From: Penium margaritaceum
Taxonomy: Eukaryota; Streptophyta; Zygnematophyceae; Desmidiales; Peniaceae
Direction: 5' to 3'
Length of the DNA: 36,285 bases
NCBI GenBank assembly: GCA_023375785.1
Contig: SZWC01004854.1
Location: 26,452-62,736, forward strand
Shown here: piece by piece, positions 30,291 through 36,285 of the stretch
How positions within the stretch are numbered: the stretch's first letter is position 1
Layout of the letters: the number at the start of each line of letters is the position of its first letter
The notes under the pieces: model-generated
What the model was told of the DNA's origin: nothing
What the model saw: only the letters and a program-made list of their open reading frames with translations
Database searches by the model: none
Position numbers and translations under genes: made by a program

Positions 30291-31898
30291 CCTATCCTCA
30301 CATAACGGAAGTTTTCCAAGCTGAGCAGGATGCGATCACTAACGTGGATATCAGTGTCTGTCTTATCCTTGTCAACTACTTCTTTTGTGCTTAGATCTTC
30401 ACAAGAGGTTAGTGAGTCTCGTCTTGGATATTCTGGTGGTATTCTCAATACATGTTGACTATTGGTATGTTAAACTGTACAACCTTGCTAGATTTGAAGG
30501 GAATTCTCCATGAACCATTTGAAAGGGGAATCTACCAGATGCAGCAAATGTTGTTGAGTTGTATGGAAGTTTGGCGGCCGGCGTCTTGACCGCACTGATA
30601 CTGCCATGTGGCTTGTACAACATTTGGAGTAGTTTTTTTAGCGTCTAATTGGTGCGTTCGGTCTGCCAATAACTCTTGGGATGGAGGGACATTGCTTACG
30701 TGATCTAAAGTCATTGAAAGTCATTAGCTCCAGCCAATGACTGCTAGTGAAACGCTCGTCCCTGACGCTAGTGATGGGGGAGGGAATGCCATGTAGTCAG
30801 GCAACGTTCTTGACTAATAGTCGTGTTGTTCCATGGGTTGTGTCCATGGTCGTCGTCGTGTTGAAGTGCAATGGTTTTACGAACTGGAGAATCACCACAA
30901 ACATTGTGTCAAACCCTTTTGGTGTAATGGAAAATCTGTCATAATGTCCATAAAGATGTCTCGCCATGGTCCTTTGGATACCGGTAGTGGTTGAAGCAAA
31001 ATTGGGGGTTTAGTTTGTCTTGAATAGTAAAACTTTTTCAAGTTTACAAGAAGACATCAGGTTTGCACCTTGTCCCAATTGTAGTACTACATGAGTTTCT
31101 TAAGCGTCTTGTCTTTGTCAAAGTGTCCACATGGACCGGTGTTGTGGCAGTCTTCCAATAGCATGAAACATAAGTAATCTATCAAGTGTACAACAACGTA
31201 GTAGGTAAATTCTAGTTGGAATTAGGGATCGTCAAGCCATACCTCAGGTTTTTGGCACCCTCCAAACTCCATGTATTTATTTGTAAACAGTCTCGAAAGG
31301 TGTGGGTCTTATTTGACGAGCTACGTGTTCATTCTGGCCATCACATCTGGTCACCAACTTGGATCATCCACCAGATTTGGTTTTCCATGCCGATACTTGA
31401 TTTCATAGTCAAAGTTGGATGTAATTACTACATCCATCGAGTCTATCGATGATGCACATTTGGCTGAGTCTTGTCATGTTTCAAAGTGTGGTAGTTGGTC
31501 CTGACAACATATTATTGTTATTCAAGACGACACCACCACGTCTTGTATGCATGCACAAAAGCCAATGTCTTCCCTTCATGCAATGCATAGTTTAGCTCCA
31601 TCACGTGCAATGTTCTTAACATACATGCCATCAGTTTTCCTTCAGCGCCGTTGTCTTCAAGGAGAACGGCTCCGATTACTTGATTCGACATGTTGTTTGC
31701 CATGATGTAGTCCACCATTGGGTCCACCAATCGTATGGTTGGAACCAAGACCAAAGAGTTTCTAATAGATGTTAATGCCTCTCATTTGCTATCTCCCCAA
31801 CTTCGGTCTGTGGTTTTCCGAGTGAGATCGGAGAGAGGCACTTACACTCGGGTGCAATCATTTATGAATTAATAGAAGTCGTTCAAAAACTCCCAACC
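30291..31898 (-). pseudogene. Gypsy G4 integrase, RNase H and RT thumb
   Basis: Continuation of G4 beyond C3. The DNA parallels G1 13590-15070 in order: integrase C-terminus, core, zinc finger, then RNase H. The RNase H part is readable at 31754-31518 as VGAVLLEDNG-like IGAVLLEDNGAEGKL and MELNYALHEGKTLAFVHA. The thumb follows, up to the TA at 31899. No frame is intact. Confidence 0.75.
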
Positions 31899-31900
31899 TA

Positions 31901-32407
31901 CCCCCCTGATCTATGAATTCGTAGTTTTCATTTTTCCTAATTATATGATCCATGAATTAGACGACATTTTCGGGTTTGGAATTGTTTTGGTGTTCCTTAT
32001 TCGTCGAATTCGTGGAAAAATGGATCCTTGAATTCGACGACTAGTCCTGCTCACCTTTTCTTTGTTCCTAATATTCGACACTGCGCAAAGGATTCCCATC
32101 GGTCTTCTCTTGTGCGTGCTTCCAACGTGTCGCGCGCAGGTTGTACGTGGGGTCAAACTGCCAATATATGGCTAGCTGACACCCTTAATACTGTCGCGGA
32201 AACCTGAACACCACTTTTTATGCGCGATTCGCCACTCATTTTCTTAGAAGGACGAGTAACTTCGGAATAAAATTACTACATGGACCAAGAATTTGACCAT
32301 TCCTAAAAGGAATTGTTTTTGTGTTCCAATGAATTCGTTGAACGAAGTAACGTATCCAATTCGACCAACTTGAAAAACATTAAAATTGAATTCAAAGATC
32401 GGGGGGG
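31901..32407. mobile_element. TA-flanked inverted-repeat element (Stowaway/mariner-like MITE), 507 bp
   Basis: Terminal inverted repeats: left ccccccTgatctAtgaattc, right end in reverse complement cccccccgatctttgaattc (two mismatches in 20). Both sides carry TA (31899-31900, 32408-32409). The gypsy G4 RT sequence stops at the first TA and resumes at the second in register with G1, which confirms the ends. TA duplication suggests the Tc1/mariner (Stowaway) superfamily, though the C-run terminus is not the usual Stowaway end. No coding frame. Confidence 0.8.
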
Positions 32408-32409
32408 TA

Positions 32410-32650
32410 CATGGACGTCTCAAACTTTGGTGCACATTGGCTGATTAGCAATTGCCTCCACTTCCTTTGGTTGTGTTTTAATCCATTCCCCCCAAATGAG
32501 GTGGTCCAACAACTCGATTGAACGATTACGAGAGTTGCACTTGAAGATTTTAACTTTAAAAACCTCTATTTTTTAAACATCAAGAAAATTTGAAAGATAT
32601 TCATTTGGGTGCAGTTGTACACCAAGATCTTACTCCCTGAAAGTTTTGCA
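32410..32650 (-). pseudogene. Gypsy G4 RT palm remnant
   Basis: Parallels G1 about 15075-15340 (gatgtggcccaa-like gaggtggtccaac, then ttgaagatttt). On the - strand SGSKILVYNCTQMNIF corresponds to FVIVYLDD...EEHL with the active site destroyed. Similarity fades beyond 32650-32700. Confidence 0.6.
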
Positions 32651-33959
32651 AACCAAGTAGTCAGATGACTGTTAATCAAGCACTTAACTCTTCGACACCG
32701 AGACATGACTAGGTCATGCCTTCTTAAAAACTGTACAGATGTTTGGCGTGGATTTTTGGAAGAAGGTGATGCATTTTCCATAGGCCTCAGCTTCAAAGCA
32801 TAGGACCCATCTTGACCACCGATGCGATGCAAGAACCTTGTCAAGGGGGGACGAGATGGTCGGTGGGTGGATGGGAGGGGATGTTCGATGCTCAAATCTT
32901 GATTGAACGCTTAAGGTTGAGCGTTTGAGTCTCAACGGCGAGGATGGGAGTCATAATTGCAGCTGGAGTCAACGAAGGCACGCTAGTCCGAATTAGAAAA
33001 CAATGAGGTCCGTATGCATTGCTTATTTTTCAGGATTCCTGGTTTTTTATTCCTCCCTTACTCAAAATAAATAAAAAAAACCTCTTTTAGAATGAAAGTG
33101 AAAGCTATTCTCGAGGTAGGGGATGTCATCGAGGTCTGTGACGACATAGTTGTGAAGGTGCTACAGAAAACAAATATTTAAGGGCCACCTTATAAGGTGT
33201 GAACTGGGTGGATCCTTGATTGCTTCAAGTATAAAAAATAATTTAAGTTTTTCTCAGAGCCTGCCCAAAGAAAGTATTGACCATAGTTCTTGGCATAATC
33301 TAAAAGGATTCTTGAAAGGCGAGTGAAAGAATTATATTTAAAAAGGATAATTTTTGAAACTAAGTTTTCACAGAATATCCTGAAATCCCGCATTCATACC
33401 TTCATTCTTTATGTGATCTCTGAGCCAGGTTCATGTCACGTGCTGTCGAGGGAGCTCCCCCGCATCAGTAGGCTACAACCACGGGGTAGAAAACATTAAT
33501 ACCATAGATGTGTCTCGCCATCGGCATCTATTGATGGTCGATCGAAGCAGATCACTTTTCATGCGGCCGCTTCCGTCCCGCCCAGTCAATGGGCAGTGCG
33601 GATCGTCTCGTCAGCACGCCCAGTTGACCATGCGGTTGTCATTTGCTGCTGTGGCGCACGCAGTAGACACGTGAACCTTCGTGAAAGCAGCCGTTAACCA
33701 GCAGCGTACCAGCAGCCGTTTACAGTACCCCTGTACTTTATCTTACTGGCTCTCACGCCACAGCCACACGGCTGCAAACTGTCCGCACGCAGCCCAGACG
33801 AAGCGGATTGGGCCTACGGCGATCAACTTCCGTCCGGACACCAGTGCTGAAGCAGCGGCAGCGCGGTAGCGTTTGAAAGCAGGCCCCGTCTGCTGCTGTT
33901 TGCGCCGCAGCAGTTCTCGGCGGAGGCAGCGGACGGAAGCAGTAGCGTCGTAGATCACC
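32651..33959. other. No gene recognised; upstream region of the mTERF gene
   Basis: The AT-rich part (33000-33420) contains only short frames. From about 33430 the composition turns GC-rich and grades into the coding region. No convincing TATA box or transposon end found. The promoter and 5' UTR of the mTERF gene must lie in the right part. Confidence 0.5.
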
Positions 33960-34567
33960 ATGGACTTCATCCCTTTACCGCAGGGACTCCTCACGGAAGG
34001 ACGCGCGCACAGAGCAGCACCTAGGAGGCTGTTTTCCTCGGTTCTGCCGCGGCCACCTACAGACCACTTAGCTGGAAAGGTTGCGTTGTTCCAGGTGAGC
34101 CAGGGAGTCGCGCTCTCCTTGCCAAGTGAGTCGCGCTCCCGGGCTGCAGCAAGTGCCTCCCCGGTATCGGTTCTCTCACACAGAGGGGTGCGGTTGATAT
34201 TGACATCTCGGCCAGCATCTCGGCGCGGCTCGGCACTCACCATGGCGCACGCGGCGGTGCTGCAGGTGTCGCGCTCACAGGCCAATCAGGCTCTTTCTCA
34301 CCTCCCTTCGTTTCCCCAGGTACCAACGTCTTCTTTCTCCTCCGCATCCTCCTCTTCCTCGTCCTTTTATCCTGCCCCGTCGTGCTCTCTTAGCTGGGAA
34401 CAACATCCCGCCCATTTTCCTTGCCGAGCTACCGCCACTGCCGCCACCACGTGCTCCGGTGAAGCCGTGGCCGCTGGAAACCGCCCAGCGCCAAGAACGG
34501 CGTTTTCGGGTGCTGGCCTCCTGCTACCATGGGTGCGCGGCAGCACCACAGCCGCTGCCAGCAACAG

Positions 34568-34611
<44 letters not shown>

Positions 34612-36285
34612 GCTCAGTGCGAAGTAGCAGGGAACGAAGCCACGTCCTCTACGCTGCCGCCCGCACGAGGAGGATCGGCGGTCTCGGGAGCACCAGCAGC
34701 AGCAGCAATTGCAGCAGCGGTTGGTGGGGTCTCGGAGGGAGGAGCACAAGAGTGTTCGCTGTGGCTGGGAGTGAACTGGTTGGCGAGAGGGACTCCTCCG
34801 CGGTTGCCACAGCCGACGAAGCGGGCGGCTCCAAGGACAGAGATGCCTCTGCCAACAGCAGCAGCGGCAGCATTTTGCCTCCAAAGTCCCGCAAGGGCTT
34901 CCGCAGCGTGAGCGACACTATGGTGGAGGAGGTGATTGGCGGTCTGGGGTCCCTGGCGGTCGTGCTCAGCCCCGAGGACTCGCCTGTTAACGGCAAGGGC
35001 AACGTGGACGGTGCCAGTGCTCTTGACGGCATTGGCGGGAGAGGTGGCGGCAGCAGCATTGACGCCAGCAGCAGCAACGCCAGCCTGGCCAACTCGATGG
35101 ACGTGGTGCAGCTGCTGCTGTCGCTGTGGATCAGCAAGAAGAGCATGGTGGACCTGGTGCGTCGGTGCCCGCACATCCTGCGTGCGCCGACCGTGGAGCT
35201 GACCGCTCGGGTTCAATACCTGATGGACCTGGGGTGCACGGCCGGGGAGGTCGGGTCGGCCACAGTGAGGGACCCCAAGATGCTGCTGGCGCCTGTGGAG
35301 CAGGTGGAGGCGATGTGCAAGTACCTGCAGGAGGCCGGGGTGAGCCCCGACAAGGTGCCTCGGGTCCTGCTCAAGTTCCCCAGCATTCTGGACATGGAGC
35401 CGCGCGGGACGATCCAGCCGCTGCTGGACCGGCTGCAGGAGCTGATCGGGCCGTATGGCGACGTGGAGCGCGTGGTGGAGCGCATGCCGCAGGTGCTGGA
35501 GTTGAGCGAGGACCAGCTGCATGAGCGCTTTGCGCTGCTGTCGGAGAACGTGCGCGACGACCAGCTGTCCAGCCTGCTGTATGAGAAGCCCGGGATCATG
35601 CTGCTGCCGCCGGAGGTGGTGGCGGAACGGTTCGAGTGCTTGCGAGGAATCTTCAACTCGCGACGCCTGCCCTCGGTCGTCAAGGTCGCGCCAGGGCTGC
35701 TGCTGGCCAAGTCGTCGCGCATCCTCAACCAGCACAAGAGGCTTGGGGAATACCTGGGGCCTGCGGTGGCAGACAAGGTGGTGAACTCGTTCCCCCAGGC
35801 GCTGACTCTGAGCTGGGAGAAGGTGCTGGAGCCGAAGCTTGAGTATCTGAGGGAGCTTCGGCTCGAGCCCGCGGAGGTGGCGAATTTCCCGGCGTACCTC
35901 GGGTACAAGCTGTCGACACGCATCCGGCCGCGCTGCGAGCTGCTGCTGAGGGAGGGGTTTGAGATCCGGCCGCACGCAGAGGTGATCAAGTCGGATGCTG
36001 AGGAGCGCAAGCGACGGTTTGGGCGCTCACACCGTGACGTGCTGCTGCAGGATGGGTGGCATGCGGTGTGCATCCAACACATTGTGGGGCTGCGCGACGA
36101 GGACTTTGAAGCGCAGTTTGGGGTGCGGCTGGCAGATGCCCCGACCCTGGCCCCACGGGCCATGGCGAGGGAGTACTTCACAGAGTCGGACGAGGGGTTG
36201 GAGGACGACGAGGACGAGGTGGAGGAATTCGAGGATGAGGAGGAGGAGGAGGAAGGAGGTGGCGGGGTTTGGAGGGCAGGCGGGC
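33960..36285 (+). CDS. mTERF-family organelle protein, 3' end beyond window
   Basis: One uninterrupted frame from ATG 33960 (context caccATGg, in-frame TAG at 33951-33953) to the window edge, at least 775 codons. Residues 1-100 are rich in Ser, Ala and Arg with few acids, like a plastid or mitochondrial transit peptide (inferred). Residues 201-218 are a Ser/Asn run. From about residue 380 mTERF motifs repeat: CPHILRAP, DPKMLLAP, FPSILDMEP, MPQVLELSE, KPGIMLLPP, APGLLLAK, FPQALTLSW, and the family's closing FPAYLGYKLSTRIRPR at 643. An acidic tail starts near 742. mTERF proteins bind organelle nucleic acids and affect transcription termination, splicing or ribosome assembly; which applies here cannot be told. 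A second in-frame start (34242) has equally good context. Confidence 0.88.
34560..34613 (+). repeat. AGC/CAG microsatellite in mTERF coding region
   Basis: Eighteen triplets of AGC with interspersed AAC, read as Ser and Asn in the mTERF frame (residues 201-218). Its length is likely variable between individuals. It lies in the poorly conserved N-terminal third, outside the mTERF repeats. Confidence 0.9.

Larger units (their letters stand above)
23390..32650 (-). mobile_element. Ty3/gypsy chromovirus G4, interrupted by two later elements
   Basis: Reading on the - strand from about 32650: RT remnant (SGSKILVYN near the active-site position), a 507-bp TA-flanked element (31901-32407), RT thumb, RNase H, integrase, copia element C3 (24022-30290), integrase tail, chromodomain, LTR. 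The DNA on both sides of each insertion lines up continuously with G1, which proves G4 is one interrupted element. The 5' part (gag, protease, 5' LTR) is not recognisable. It is the most decayed gypsy copy here. Confidence 0.78.

Noticed and set aside
34614..35975. 453-codon open frame on the - strand.
   Set aside because: It is the complementary shadow of the GC-rich mTERF gene; its His/Gln/Leu-rich product has no motif, while the + strand shows clear mTERF repeats.
35213..36181. 322-codon open frame on the - strand.
   Set aside because: Another shadow of the mTERF gene, Ser/Arg-rich only because of codon bias on the coding strand.

Overview
The window looks like nuclear DNA from a repeat-rich plant-lineage genome, most likely a streptophyte alga or early-diverging land plant (inferred, not proven). 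The reasons are Ty1/copia elements primed by the plant-type initiator-Met tRNA site (tggtatcagagc), Ty3/gypsy elements ending in a chromodomain (chromoviruses), MITE-like elements, and a long GC-rich open frame for an mTERF-family organelle protein. Nothing bacterial or operon-like is present. About 33 kb of 36 kb is nested, decayed retrotransposon; the only gene with an intact frame is at the right edge.

Left part (1-3351): the 3' half of a + strand copia element, assembled as two partly overlapping copies joined at single-N positions (1395, 2199), then a polypurine tract and a 633-bp LTR. Next (3384-12498) is a complete but broken - strand copia element: 5' LTR, Met-tRNA primer site, an unusual extra reading frame before gag, gag, protease, integrase, seven 54-bp repeats, RT, RNase H, polypurine tract and 3' LTR. 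It sits in a gypsy LTR with near-matching AAAC(T/G) target duplications. It was itself invaded by a 239-bp Harbinger/Tourist-like MITE (in the 3' LTR only) and by a solo LTR of the first copia family, which cuts RNase H.

Middle (12499-21030): - strand chromovirus material arranged as LTR-G1-LTR-G2-LTR-G3, neighbouring units sharing LTRs; G1 carries recognisable gag-PR-RT-RNase H-INT-chromodomain, G2 and G3 only 3' portions. From 21030 to 23390 no element is recognised; it holds a perfect 16-bp hairpin, one unidentified open frame and a CCGG-rich patch.

Right part (23390 to about 32650): another - strand chromovirus (G4), interrupted in integrase by an old + strand copia element (C3, 24022-30290, 600-bp LTRs, near-matching CCTCT/CCTAT duplications) and in RT by a 507-bp TA-flanked inverted-repeat element (31901-32407). 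After an uninformative stretch, an intronless-looking mTERF-family gene starts at 33960 and runs off the end. The transposons are molecular fossils whose layering gives an insertion order; the mTERF protein is the only likely functional host product.
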